Shown here: positions 35,393-52,400 of the stretch, one piece after another
Layout: each line of letters begins with the position of its first letter
Position numbering within the stretch: position 1 is the first letter of the stretch
Assembly: GCA_015179125.1 (NCBI GenBank)
Contig: WHVA01000519.1
Span: 1-64,000 of the forward strand
Length of the DNA: 64,000 bases
Reading direction: 5' to 3'
DNA from: Gautieria morchelliformis
Lineage: Eukaryota; Basidiomycota; Agaricomycetes; Gomphales; Gomphaceae
The notes under the pieces: generated by a model
Told to the model about the DNA's origin: nothing
Databases searched by the model: none
Seen by the model: only the letters and a program-made list of their open reading frames with translations
Program-made: the position numbers and the translations under genes

Positions 35393-36565
35393 TTATCGCC
35401 CAGCCCACGATGAAGCAGAGTGCCGCGGCACTGTGTGCCTCGCCCGTTCGTCCTCTACAACAGCCGGAATTTCTCCATTCCTAACAAGGTGATGCCAGTA
35501 TATGACATCTCCGCCACGCAGCTTTCCCTGTTCTGGCTTGAATACAACAAATTGAATTGAGGGAAAGTTGGGAAGTTGGTAGGCACTTGGACTTGGCGGT
35601 GATGTGTGTATCGCAGCAGAGGCGTAGTCGACCGCCACTGTGGAGCCGGGATGGGGGGACAGAGGCGGCACGGATTCGGTGACGGGACTATGAGCCTGAG
35701 GCGCAAAGTGAGAAATAGGAGAGGATACACGTGTGTTTGAGTCATATGGCGAGTAAGGCGAGGGAGAAGGTGTTATGGCAGAAACAAGACGTGGCGAGGC
35801 AGTTATGATGCCGGGTTCGTGGGGGATATAATGGCGTTCGCTCGCTTTGATCTCCTTGTTAAAAAATACGAATCGATGTCGGTTTGTGTGGCGATTCGTA
35901 GGTGAGACGGAGGAGCAGCAGCGATCACACTACATTGAATGAGAACAAAGCATGACTGCGTGGGTGTGAGGAAGCACGCACAGGAATGACGACCATGTAT
36001 CCGACGGCAGTTCCACAACTGTGACAACAAAGTGTCTGGGTTAGGCATTCACAGGTGCGGGGCGGAGGAGTGGGTATTCCTGCTGGGCAGGCTAAAGTCG
36101 ATATATTCATCGTGTCTGTTTCGTGACGTGGGGCATATTCTAGAGGGCCAGGATTTGCAGAGCAATTGACAGGGAGCGCATCGGTGGAGTATAAAGGAAT
36201 GTCGGGTTGGAGTAGAAGGACAGCCTACTCAAATAACGCAGTCCAACACAAGAAACTCAGGGAAGGGATAATGGGCTCACCCTCATACCACGATTGGTGA
36301 GAAAGGTATCGCAAGATTTACAGTCAAGGATATAGACTTCCTGTAAAACGGGTGGTGCCGCTGCTGTCCACGAGGCGTTCTGGTGAGAGTGGGAGGACTG
36401 CTGGGCATGTGGGGGTTGCTGGTGATGATGCTGGGACATGTGATGTGGGCGGGGACGGTGAATTGTCGAATAGTAATGAGTGTAGTTGTGCGACGTCGAC
36501 GAGTAAATAGTGTCGTTGTGCAACGGTGAGCGAGGGTGGGAGGGAGGCAAGGAGGGAGAGTTCAT
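35393..36565 (-). CDS. FAM72 family protein
   Basis: The start is ATG 36565 (MNSPSLPPSHP). The N-terminal part is rich in His, Gln, Ser and Pro. The conserved FAM72 fold then reads EVYILDCKSCDTFLTNRGMR, and over an intron AVLLLQPDIPLYSTDALP. Next comes a cysteine cluster CECLTQTLCCHSCGTAVGYM, and over a second intron VIP|CDRCCSSV and HRFVFFNKEIKASERHYIP. The C-terminal part is again disordered and ends PRHSASSWAGR. Human FAM72A removes the uracil glycosylase UNG2. Whether the fungal protein does so is unknown. The zinc-type cysteine pattern (CxxC, CxC...CxxC, CxxCC) is complete. Confidence 0.85.
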
Positions 36566-39520
<2,955 letters not shown>

Positions 39521-40844
39521 TGGAGGAAGGAGCGTCCGACTTGTCATTCATTTTGTACACCAACTTTTGTATTGATCACGCAGCCACTTATACTCAGAAC
39601 AATGGGTAGTTCATGACAAGCAGCCTGCGAATCAGTCCAATACGCTAATAAGTGATGGTAGTGAGATGCATCATAAGCCTTTGTGATCATTTCATGACAA
39701 TGGTCATTTAAGCCTTCGTGCCACAGCAGGATGATCATGGAGATCTCGCGGCCGAACGAACGAACGAACGACGCAAAAAGCTAGGTACCAGTGGTTGTGA
39801 CCAATAAACCTTCGCAAGCCGGTAATAATGCAGTACCAGCAGTCCTTTGCCCTTGCGGCTTAATGCCCTCCCAGACGCAGTAACGATGTCGCAATGTAAA
39901 CCTTGAAGCATCCTCGAGGCCAGAGGAAACGCGTCTGGAGGGCTGCACATACAAAATTGAGACGAAGAGACACAATTCTGGGACGTATCAAAGAAAGACA
40001 TACATGTACATGCGTTTCGACTTACATCCACCCATGGGTTCCTACTGCATCCGACCATAACAACGCAGTCCTGGAATCTGAAGCTGAAGCAATAAGATCC
40101 CGACGAATAATGAATTTTGTCTTGTTGCCTCTGTGGGGCCTGGATTGGGCATGGTCAAGGCGTGGATCAAGCTCACCGACGAGCATTGTAGCCACAGATA
40201 ATATCTATTCTCTTTCACCAGCATGGCCCCGCAGAAAAACCACATATTGCTTCTCAGCGACATCGGCGCGGTTGGCCCCTTAGACAGGAGTATTTTATAT
40301 GTTGAATAACCTCAGCTCTACGAAAGCGACCAATGTGGGTAGAGGGCCATGGCATGAGTGGGGTGACTAGTTCTTAGCGTGAGGAACTTCTTGTAGGTGA
40401 AATGTGGATACCGCGGATAAGATTTAAGACTTCATCGTATAACTAGTATGTGCCGGGATATCATGAGGAATTGGTTGAATCAGATTATGCATCCCAAGGA
40501 AGGCAGCGCGGGTTAACCGGTAACCCACCGCGGAGGGTTATGGAGTCTTCGATGCGGGGGTAAACGTGAGGGTATTGTTTACAAACAACACTACCAGCGC
40601 CTGTCACGCCATAAGAGTAACACGAGGTTTCCTCTGAGGAGTGATCGAACATGCACCTGGCATATGGCAGTCAGCCTTGATACAGCCCGCTAACCACACG
40701 CTCGACGCAGCTATTAGTATATGATGCTAGCAGCGACGCGAAGACTTCATGAAACCATCTGTGCACTAAGGGTGGATTGAATTCCGTTGACCTCCAGCCT
40801 CATTTGTCCTTTGCTAACGCCCCGCATCTCTTGCACCAGCTGTA
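39521..40844. other. Intergenic, nothing recognised
   Basis: 1.3 kb after polyubiquitin. A short CGAA microsatellite lies near 39754-39770. Opposing short frames at 39735-40283 show no motif. Confidence 0.45.
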
Positions 40845-41660
40845 ATGGAAAGACCTGCTCCCAGTCCACGACCAGGTTACGATCAACTTCACGACACGGA
40901 TACAGCTTCGTGGATGGGTAAAACCAGGGAGTGGGTAGCTGAACAGGAGGTTTGGGGTTCAAGGTCGCCAACCCAGATGACCAGAGATTGGGTATGGAGA
41001 CAACAGATGAAGGAAGCCGAAAAGGTTTACGCGGAGAGGATTGTCAAGGAAAAGGCAGCAGAGCGAAAGCGGTGGGAGGCGACGGCGCGCAGCATTGACA
41101 AACAAGCCGAACGATGGATGATCCAGGCAGAGGCTGCGCGACAAGCCGCGTTGCGCGAAACTGAGAAGACGAAACGAGTACAAGAGGAGATTCGAAGGGT
41201 GACCGCGAGAGCAGCGGCGAGGGAGGCGGAGAAGCGACGGGCGAGAGAAGGGGTGCGAATATCAAGCGAGGGAGACTCACGCGCGAAAGCCCGGGCAGAA
41301 CGCGAAAATGCGGCGAAGAAGCTCGTGGACGCTTGGAATACATACGAATACCGATGGGCAGCCCTACAATCTTCTCGGGAGGAGCGACTTACCTTTCGTA
41401 CAGTGCCATGGCCGCTCATATGCACCCCCTCATCACCATCATCACTATCCGGCGATAACATAGCGTTCTTCCTTCTCTCTCCACTTCATTCGGAAAACAA
41501 ATCACGCAAAGAGAGGATCCGCGAGGCTATGCAACGCTGGCATAATGACAAGTTCGAACCCAGAATATTACCTCGAGTCGTAGAAAGTGATCGGGACGCT
41601 GTGAAGGAAGGCGTCGATGCGGTAGTGAGGTGTCTCAACGACCTTCTCGCTCGCCATTAA
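40845..41660 (+). CDS. Coiled-coil protein with C-terminal WHxDKF motif
   Basis: A single 271-codon frame from ATG 40845 without need of introns. Residues about 55-170 form a long charged helix rich in Arg, Glu and Ala. A folded end follows (EYRWAALQSSREERLTFRTV, PWPL, then REAMQRWHNDKFEPRILPRV and VVRCLNDLLARH). The WHxDKF...LNDLL arrangement resembles the C-terminus of NFKBIL1-like proteins and a J-domain-like turn, but the HPD triad of J-proteins is WHND here. Related proteins are common in Agaricomycetes. Function unknown. Confidence 0.7.
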   Translation: MERPAPSPRPGYDQLHDTDTASWMGKTREWVAEQEVWGSRSPTQMTRDWVWRQQMKEAEKVYAERIVKEKAAERKRWEATARSIDKQAERWMIQAEAARQAALRETEKTKRVQEEIRRVTARAAAREAEKRRAREGVRISSEGDSRAKARAERENAAKKLVDAWNTYEYRWAALQSSREERLTFRTVPWPLICTPSSPSSLSGDNIAFFLLSPLHSENKSRKERIREAMQRWHNDKFEPRILPRVVESDRDAVKEGVDAVVRCLNDLLARH

Positions 41661-42266
41661 ACAAGTTCACCCTAAGGTAGGAGGCGGTCTTTGGGCGATA
41701 ATGCAACTTGATCACTCACCAACGGTCCAGATATAGCTAGTCAGATGTGGTTATCGCCTTTAAGAGCCCACGGCTGGATCCTGATGGCGCACTATGATTC
41801 AAAGCACATACCTGGCGTATATTTTGTAGCCTAGTATCTGCTCTCAGTCAGACGGTTAAAATCAAACGGACCCGAACTGCTGCAAGGGCGAGTGTCACGT
41901 AAAAGTTCAAAGAATAGTTAATCAGCGAACGCTACTGGATACTTTATCAAAATATGCTCGATTTGTAGCAGTCGAGGGGGGCGCAACTAGTCAAAGGTAG
42001 GACGCACTGGTAATCAACATCACCTCAGCCGGGGGAGACAGCCTCATTACAAGACCATCATTTCCTGAGTTCCTACATCAAAGCCATTCAGTTCATACAG
42101 AGTGACTCTCCACTCCCAGAAAAATATCCATATTGTTTCGATATGCCTCCTGAGGCAGAGGGGATCGTCTTTGAAAACCAAGGGGGAGAAAAGTTTTAAG
42201 AAAGTAGCAACGATAATGTAAGCAACGCCAGGACCCAGGTAACAGGCCCCAGTTGCACCACTCAGA
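41661..42266. other. Intergenic, nothing recognised
   Basis: About 600 bp before the RRP17 gene with no convincing frame or repeat. Confidence 0.5.
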
Positions 42267-43103
42267 ATGTCGACTAGCAATGCTTCACTGCTCACACGCT
42301 CACATGCAGTCTACTCTGCCAAAAAGCGAGCCAAGAAGGAGCAGATCCAAGAAGTTGTGTTCGATGATGATGCACGGCGGTAGGGGAAGCTTTGCATTGC
42401 AGCCTGCAGGTTCCATAAACATGCCATTCATAGGGAATACCTGACTGGTTTTCGAAAGCGAAATCTGCTGAAAAAGGAGGCCAAAAAAAAACATGCACAG
42501 GAAAGGGACCGAGTTGAGAAGTTGGAACTGCGGAAACAGGTGAGTTATTATTGCAGGATGGCTCACTGTGACCGACTTGGCCTGTTGCCAAATCTAGCAT
42601 CGACGAGAACTAGCGGAACGTGCAGCCCAGAATGTGCGAGAGGTGGAGGGGGCTTTCGGAGTGCTACCAGGTGAGCTGCACATCACTATCTCCGCATTGT
42701 AGGCTAATTTACTGCCCAAGAGGAACCCACCCTGAATCCTGAGATCATAGATCACAACGAAAAAACTCAACAGGAGGAGCTAGAGTTTGAGGATGAAGAA
42801 CAGCTTGCCATTGTAACTGTCGTTGAGGACTTTGCAGCAGATTCATTACGGCACCCGGAGCCACAGCGACCCGCGGACACCGATTCGCCAGAACAGGAAA
42901 ATAAAAGTGCTTCCCGTTCTGTCTCCCGGACAGTTAGAAAGAAGGGCATATTAACATCAAAATCGAAACCAAAGTCAAAGTCAAACAAAGTCCGCTACGA
43001 GACTAAGGCCGCAAGGAAGGTGGAGAGAGCCAAGCAAAAGGGACGAAGGACGGAGAAGGCCGAGAGGGCTGGAGGGAAAAGGAAAAGAGGGATGAAGCGG
43101 TAG
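42267..43103 (+). CDS. RRP17: rRNA-processing protein RRP17 / NOL12 family
   Basis: Four exons: 42267-42379, 42434-42539, 42598-42670 and 42721-43103, all in phase. The conserved block VVFDDDARREYLTGFRKRNL spans the first intron, followed by LKKEAKKKHAQERDRVEKLE and LRKQHRRELAERAAQNVREV. A middle acidic part and a very basic end (VRKKGILTSKSKPKSKSN, KGRRTEKAERAGGKRKRGM) fit a nucleolar protein. Family members are 5'-3' exonuclease-type factors or cofactors for 60S subunit maturation. The length of about 224 residues matches the yeast protein. The first intron uses donor GTAGGG, also used in the PP2C gene. Confidence 0.88.
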
Positions 43104-43385
43104 AAGGGTATGTGCTACGAGTCCTGCCTGTATTATGATTGTATCATCATATATATGGGTCTGTCCGACCTTCATCTCCATGCTTTGTCCTTCAAGCCTG
43201 CCTCGGCGACACTCGTGTAAATCCAACTTGTAATGGAACCGGCTGATGCGTAAAAATATTTCTTACTGGCGAGAATTATCCCTAACCCCTACGCGCCAGA
43301 GGCCGACAATTCTCGTGCATTCGGCCAGGTACACGTAATAAATGAAGAAAGTCTCCTGATTCGACTTGATTCGACTTTTTCTACG

Positions 43386-43622
43386 TCAGGATTTCTTTGT
43401 TTCCTTGTCATGCCAATTGAGGAGGCGCCCTCCGTATATGAATACGCGCATACAATATGCCAACAATATTGCGCAGATGTCCGTGGATCGAATCCTTTCT
43501 TCCTTTCTTACTTGATACAGACCAGACCAAATACTTGACGATATCTGTTGGGTGAAAACATCTATTATGACAACGAGGACGTACGCGCCGCCGACTACTA
43601 AAAGCAAAATTTCAATCGCCAT
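43386..43622 (-). CDS. Possible small membrane protein
   Basis: A 78-codon frame from ATG 43622 with an N-terminal hydrophobic helix (ILLLVVGGAYVLVVIIDVF). A GTAAGA donor after the Gln codon near 43509 suggests an intron, so the printed frame may not be the real C-terminus. It starts only 24 bp after the AnmK stop on the same strand and could simply be its 3' UTR. Confidence 0.25.
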   Translation of the reverse strand: MAIEILLLVVGGAYVLVVIIDVFTQQISSSIWSGLYQVRKEERIRSTDICAILLAYCMRVFIYGGRLLNWHDKETKKS

Positions 43623-43646
43623 CCTCTACCCGCTCTTCGGCTGGCC

Positions 43647-45495
<1,849 letters not shown>

Positions 45496-46625
45496 GCTAA
45501 ATTGGAAAGTTTAGAGTCGTTACAATGGGACAATGCGAGAAATCGCCTAGTAGAATAATCGGGCACCGTGAATATCCCCACGGACCAATAAGTAATGTCG
45601 TCACATCTGGGCACACTTCTTCGCGAATTAGGCAACGACTGGTACGGTGTACTCCCTGTATACCTCTGTTCGTCACCCCCACGCGGCTGTGGCGGTGTGA
45701 ACTTTACTGTAAGTTTATTCACACACGACTTAACATCATACCCTGATTAGGGAATGTGCGGGCACTCAACCAATTAAACAACTTTTGAGTGGTCTCAATA
45801 CCAGTTATTAACCTCTCACTGATGAAGAGATGGGTGAATGATGCAGTCGATTCGGCGCAACTGAGACTTCCTAGGCCTGAGCCAGGGAATGTTCAAGTGG
45901 CGTACATATGTCAAACGAAACGAGGTGAGCTGTTTTCGAAATGCGTGTTTATTATTTACTCATTGTCGAATCATGATATCATGTGTTTCGCGAGTATCGC
46001 TTTGGACAGACTCCTAAGATTCTTCAAGTCCAGAGGCGGGACTGTCGCCGCCGCACGATTATGGAATGTCTGACGGTGGCAGTAGTTCTAGTCAGCGATG
46101 ATCCAAGCCAGTGGGGACAATGGTGCGTCGCTGCATTTCTCTCGCTGAGAAGCTCTTCGAAGTGAACCTGAAGGAAGACTAATCAAGCGGCCGGAGGCTA
46201 TGAAATGCCCTGACTGTTAATAGTTCCCCAACTTGAATCTATACGGACTTGCTAGTCGAGATCACTTGATATAGATGCATAGTTCATTATATAGATCAAG
46301 GCACATGATCAAGTCAAACGGCTGCCGACCTCGAGCTCAGCGTACTGCTTCTGCTTGAACTTGCCTAGGGAAGCCTGCGCAGCACGAGCCAATCATCCTG
46401 CACGGGACGCGGTCGATTGTCCTCCTCATCTGTTCATCAGCGAAACGATGGTAATACAGGGCAAGGGCGTAGCATGTATTATTTTAGCATTTCACGAAAT
46501 GAGAAATTTTGTTACCGATGCATACGCCTCGTGGCTTCCGCACGACTCCCAGCCTTCTTGGTACTCACAATCCTGAAACCAAAGGGTTAGAGGGCACAGT
46601 ATTACCTCCTGATTGACATTGTATT
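45496..46625. other. Intergenic, with a possible two-exon remnant
   Basis: On the plus strand, ATG 45823 reads MKRWVNDAVDSAQLRLPRPE with a GTGAGC donor near 45926. A second frame around 45995-46165 reads EYRFGQTPKILQVQRRDCRR. The pieces look coding but cannot be joined to a full gene and have no known motif. The rest is empty. Confidence 0.35.
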
Positions 46626-47608
46626 ATGAGCACAACCACTCAGGCCGTCGACCGTACCCCAAGCTTCATCGATGAGTACGTTCCACCACCTGGACTGATC
46701 ACCGAGGTGGTTGGCTTATTGGTTACACAAGTGATAGGCCGATATTCCTAGCCAATCTCCGCGAAGCAACGTCGACTCCTTCACCTGTGTCTGACATCCT
46801 CGCCGACCCCAAGATGGTGCGGGTGCTCACCAGGCCCATGACTCCCCGTAGGAGCTCCAGTAGGAATTCCAAGCCGCGCAAGCCAACCAATGATGGAACT
46901 CCTGAGCTGCCGCTCCTCAGTCTCGTTCTCAACGAAGAACAACGGCAGAGCAGCCAACTCAGAGTGCTCCTCCGCTCTACTACGGATCGTCTCGAATACG
47001 AGATGCAGAGGGCTGACGAAATGAGAAGGCGTGCAGATTACGCGGAGAATATGGTCAGACAGGCCAGTGAACGGATCGCAAACATGGTAGCTGCTCAGCA
47101 CAAGACAGAACTTACTGTGGCCCAGCTAACAGAAGAGGTGAAGAGGTACAGAATGCGGGTTGAAGATATGCAGGGGGAAGTCGAACGGGCGCAAGCGGAT
47201 ATTGACGAGCTCGAGGACAAGAAAAGGCTTGTGGAGAGAGATGCAAGACAGGCCAGGGAGTTGGTTAATCTGTACGAAAAAACTTTGGCTGAGCGTGAGG
47301 CAAAAGAGACGGGTCGTCAGGAGGCCATGAAGCACATGGGGCACCGTTTCGTAGATGGGATCGTCGAAGGGAGAAACGAAGGGTACGAAACGGCCAAGCG
47401 GACGGAGCGGGCCAGACGAAAGCACATATCTCGTGCGGCATTTGAAGCAGGTCGGGTGGAGGGGTTTAATGAAGGAAGCACACAGGGTCGGGCGCAGGAA
47501 CGACGGAAAGCTATGGAGGCGTTCGATAAATTCCTGGCAAGCCAGGGATACACCGAGGATGAGAACAGTGTGTCCAGCAAGTCAGGCTCGGTAAGTGAGA
47601 TGAGATAG
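46626..47608 (+). CDS. Coiled-coil protein of unknown function
   Basis: Exon 1 is 46626-46675 (MSTTTQAVDRTPSFID). A 56-nt intron with donor GTACGT joins it to 46732-47608 (DRPIFLANLREATST). The protein is about 308 residues. A basic Ser/Arg/Pro stretch (TRPMTPRRSSSRNSKPRKP) is followed by a long heptad-like coiled coil (LTEEVKRYRMRVEDMQGEVE and on). A Gly-spaced helical part follows (GHRFVDGIVEGRNEGYETAK, AAFEAGRVEGFNEGSTQGRA). I do not recognise the family. Confidence 0.7.
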
Positions 47609-48008
47609 TACAGCGATGCTCCCGAACCTAGCTACTCACGTAAGAACTTGACAAATACACAGCATCCCCATATGCTGAAGATTACTCGTTCGCAAGTAGA
47701 CTGATTCTAAGTTGTCCACGAAACCAAGCTTGGTGACCATAGAGGCGTTCACGTTGTATTGTCATGCGTACGGTGGTGATGCGCGCAGCGGCGGCCTGTA
47801 TTATCAGCCAGGACTGGATCACTGAAATACGTAGAATCAAAACTGCAGGGGCACATCCTGTCAGCTCGGGCGCTGGCCGCCAGGTGTTGGTAAGATTATC
47901 GATGATGGTGCTAATACTGTACCAGCGCTTCACAGGCGTGGCACCTTCATATACTTACCTTGCAACTCTGACGACCACTACTATCCTTAACTAACGCTTT
48001 TCTTTCTC
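47609..48008. other. Intergenic, nothing recognised
   Basis: The 400-bp gap between two same-direction genes, presumably holding the terminator of one and the promoter of the other. Confidence 0.5.
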
Positions 48009-49218
48009 ATGGCAGATATTCTACCACCATTGACTCCCCCTGGCGTTGGTGCACGCCGCAAGGGCCCCAAGACCTTACCTCGCCTCCCCATGTCAGCTTT
48101 CAGCGGCCCCCCGAGCTCGGGTACTTCTGAGAGGTTTCCGATTTCCCAAAGCCCCTCCACAACGCATCCTACCATAGTTATCGACAGCCACGTATCTCTC
48201 GATGATGTACACAACGGCTGGAAGAATGATGCAGGCCGCATCACATTGCGCAAGATCAAAAGTGTCGTCCTGGCGTTGCCGTCGGATTCACAGCAAGCTG
48301 CAGTTGATCAGTGCGTTCGCGGCATTTCTGAAGACCTTAATTATACTAATCCCCCTCAAATAGGATTGTACAAAGCCACCCTTCTTTAAAAATTCTCTCT
48401 GTGCTTGTCCCAGTCAATCTTGAGCAGGGACCACCAGCAGAAATTCCAACCTTTGGAGCCAACATTGCAGTTTCACTATCGGTTCCTTTCGTCAAGAACT
48501 CACCCAAGTTGGTCGAAGGTTTGAAGTGGGCGCTTGGCAAAGGCTATGTCGTGGACCTTGATGTCCAGACTGCTGCACAAGAAAGCGGAGAAAGTTGGGG
48601 AGGCCTTGAAGAGCTGCTCTCTGAAGTGCTTGGTTCTGGTGAAGATGGCAACAAACCTGCTCTAGGGGGTGCTATCATTTTGTGTATGTGCAGTGGTTGA
48701 AACTTTGCATTCTCACACCTGACATTCCCACAGCCAACATTCTTCCCCCACCTCATGACCTGGACATCTCCATCGTCAAATTACTAAATCATCCCACGTA
48801 TCGTGCATATCAGGCTGACACAGCTTCACTTTCGCTTTTCCCTTCCGTGTACGTCAAGTACCTCCCTCCACGCTGGAACGCGCCCACTCCTGTGACATCT
48901 GGTACTTCGAATAATGAAAGTGAATCTGCGGAAGATAGCAAAGAGAAAAAGGAGTGGAAAAGGAGGATCAAGATGTATCGTCAGTCCATTCTTTTTCATA
49001 CGTACACCTCGTCACTGATGCGGACCGTAGTTGGTCCCGCAGTCGAAGCCTTCGGGTTTCAAAGGATCGTATATGGCTCTTCGTCTTCAGTCCCTGGCAG
49101 CGACTCTGATGACTGGTATGAGATTGCCCGGGAGTCCTTGACCGAGCTTGGAGTCGAGCAGGAGGGTCTCGATGCCGTGTTTGGGACCAACGCAAGTCTG
49201 GTGTATGCTGGTGCATGA
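48009..49218 (+). CDS. Amidohydrolase-like (TIM-barrel) protein
   Basis: Several exons from ATG 48009 (MADILPPLTPPGVGARRKGP). The joins are GTTGATCA|GATTGTACAA with phase kept (AAVDQIVQSHPSLKILSVLV), then IIL|SNILPPPHDL and RRIKMY|LGPAVEAFGFQRI. The C-terminal part has the amidohydrolase-2 pattern FGFQRIVYGSSS...WYEIARESLTELGVEQEG...VFGTNASLVYA. In this pattern, AFGxxRxxYGSD usually supplies a metal-site Asp; here it is Ser (YGSSSS). The usual N-terminal HxH metal motif is not seen, so it may be a non-catalytic or divergent member. The charged insert near residues 300-320 is low complexity. Confidence 0.6.
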
Positions 49219-49483
49219 CCATTGTTCAAATACTGCGCCTAGGCGATTACCATATACTCGCTTGGGGTCCAAATTTTGCATATGGTATCAAGACGGGGTC
49301 CATTTTCTTATATATTTATTGGATGTATTTTCCTATGTGAATAATGTGAGATTTTCGCCAATCGTGACATGTGACTAGGGGCAGTAAGCGCGTGTCACAC
49401 AGCCACATTAAGAACTCGCCATTACCACTTTGTCCGTGTGCGTTCTAACCTCCGATTGTTTATGTGAAGGAAAACCAAACTCC

Positions 49484-52400
49484 ATGGAATCCACGAATGG
49501 AATCGCCTCAGGTCCCCAATTTACAAAAGAGGATGAAGAGGTTGCGAGGCGTATGAAACGCATGAAGCTTAAGGAGCTGAATGCTGAGCTCCAAGGCATG
49601 ACCGGATATGTCTAACTAGAGGATGTGCGAACCGGCTAATACTCACTTGCACAGGAGACCATGTTAAAGCGTTGGACTCGTCGCTGAAGCGTCATACTGC
49701 ACTCATCAAGCGCATGCGTCAGTCAATCGGCAGCGACAACAGAGACCAAATACTCAAAGATGTCGATTCTTTGTCTCTGGAGAAGTATATAGAGGAGATT
49801 GCCAGCGCTGCCGTCGAGGGAGTCGGAAGGTGCAAGACAGAGAAAGATATCTGGAGCGCAACAGAGGTCTGCTGCTGTTTGCTGCAATTGTCCCGATGGC
49901 TTAACTTCAGGGTTCCAGGTTATCTCTGCGTTCCATAGAAGATTTCCGGGGTCATTTACGCCTACGGTCGTTAGCCATCTTGCATCTACCCTGGCTGCCC
50001 CATCGAGATCAGCACTGGCCTCCCTAGCGCCGGAACAGCGTGATAAGGAGGAGAGCGCGCGCGTAGCCCGTCAGCGCCCAGTCCTCCGTGTATGCTCTGA
50101 GCTTGCTCTTGTTGGACTAATCAGAGATGCGCCGAAGCGAAGCGGGGGGGAGTGGATTATGAAGACGCTGAAAGAATTGGTGCGTCGTTTACGTGCTGTA
50201 AGAGGTCGTGTAGGGAGCTGACGCACTCGAAGCTCTCGAACGACCCTAGTCTCACGTCCCTTCCGTTGCTCACCACTTTCCTCAAGTACTTCTCTCGACC
50301 ATATATGGGCCTAACCCCATCAGCTGCCAAGCAAATATCGTCTGCGTCTGAACCAGGCTCGCTTTCATCTTCTGTGGAGAAGGAGGAATCTACACACCCC
50401 CAGCCACTGAACGAAGATCATGAGCTAGTCGAGAAGGATATTCGCGATCGCTTCAAGAGGATGTGTGAAGGGTATTTCGACAGTGTGTCAAAGAAACTCT
50501 TAGTGGAGCATAATGTCGGTGACTTTCCATCCTTACCTTTAACGCCTGTCATCTTACATGTGCTATTTTGCAGCGTCTTCAAGAACAGGACAGGCGCAAT
50601 CATGAGGCTTATATCCGATCTGGCGAAATCTTCGAGGACCGCCAGCAAGCGTACGAGAAAATGACGAAAGGATATGAGAAACTCTTGACCGGATGCCAGA
50701 CGTATGTGTCTTACACCGAACTCAGTTATGGCGCTCACGCATCTATTGCCCCCAGTATATCCGATTTGTTGTACCTTCCCATGCCTTCTCTTCCGACCGC
50801 CGCACAGAAAAATGAATCTGTTCTTCTACTATCTGCGTCCTCAGGTGGTCAGCTTGACTCCGAAGATACATCATTCCCCACTGGAGGTAAATGGGAAGAC
50901 GAAGAAGAAAGGCGTTTCTACGAAGATTTACAGGACTTGCGCGACTTTGTTCCGAAAAGCGTTCTGGGACTGGACAATAACGACAAAAAGGGGGAGCAGA
51001 GCAAGGAGGAAATGGCAACAGTTGATCAGGCTGCGAAAGAAAGGGAACGGAAGGAAGTCGAACAGGCTGAAATTCAAATGCTGGAGAAGGAGATCGAGGG
51101 ACTAGGCCTGAATGGTGTAGACAAGATGCCCAATGGAACCATTGAAAGCACTAATGTGGAAGATGAAGAGTACGTTATTTCCTGAATTGTCGACCTTTAT
51201 AGGTCTGATTTTTTGTAGGAACGCCCCCACTCCGACAGCTTCGCCGCCAGGTACACCAACGCCTCCGGCGACACCCACTCTCACGGCCCCGGGCCCCTCT
51301 CAACTACTCACAGCACTTCTGACGCGACTCCCTGATGCCACGAACCGGACTCTGATCGATCAAGCAGCCGTAGACTTTGCATTCTTGAACTCGAAAGCAG
51401 CCAGAAAGAGACTCGTCAAAGTTTGTATCCTGTCATCTCTGATTAGCTATAGCGTACTGACAATATCTTCTCTGTACACAGTTCCTTGGTCAAGCCCCAA
51501 AGAATCGGATCGATCTGTTACCTCACTACGGAAGGCTTATTGCTACGCTCAACAAGTATATGGCCGACATTGGTTCTGACATCGTTGCAATCGTATGCTG
51601 CGTTCTTTTATTATCCAATTTCGCTCTTGACTTCTTGACTAATATTTCCCACCCCCTAGCTTGACGAGGAATTTCGATATCTGCAGAAGAAGAAGAACGT
51701 GGTCAATGAACTTGCGGAGACAAGACTTAAGGTATTTCCTGTTATTTTCTCCTATGGTGAATGACAGCTTAACAGTATTTTTGACCGGATCAGAACATGA
51801 CCTTTATAGCCGTACTGACCAAGTTCCGCGTCTTTCCGTCACATCTGATCCTCCACATTTTCAAAGTTTGTCTTGACAACTTCTCCGGCGTGAATGTCGA
51901 CAATGTCGCGCTGCTCTTGGAAGGCTGTGGTAGGTTCCTACTGAGGAGTGAAGATACTGGCGCGAGGTTTAAGACTATGGTGATTTTGATTTAATTTTGT
52001 CCTCGTTTATTCGTTATTACCATATTCTGTACAGATTGAGTTGATGAGGCGGAAACAAAGCATGCAGCATTTTGACCAGCGGCAACTTCTTTTGCTCGAG
52101 AATGCATATTATCAGGTAAATGACAATGCCCTCTCTGAATGATCCCCTTTCTATACTCAACCACACATTTGCAGTGCAATCCGCCGGAACGTTCGCCACT
52201 CGAGGAGAAGCAGCGCTCCCCGATGGTTCTTTTCATTCGCCATTTGATTTATGACGTTCTAGTCAAGAAGACAATTGACAAGGTCTTGCGACTTATCCGC
52301 AAATTGGACTGGGATAATGAGGAGGTTGGTGTCGTTTGCTGAGAAATCATCTCCAAGAATTGATCTCACTGGTTGGTCGGCATAGACGTCTCACGCGCTT

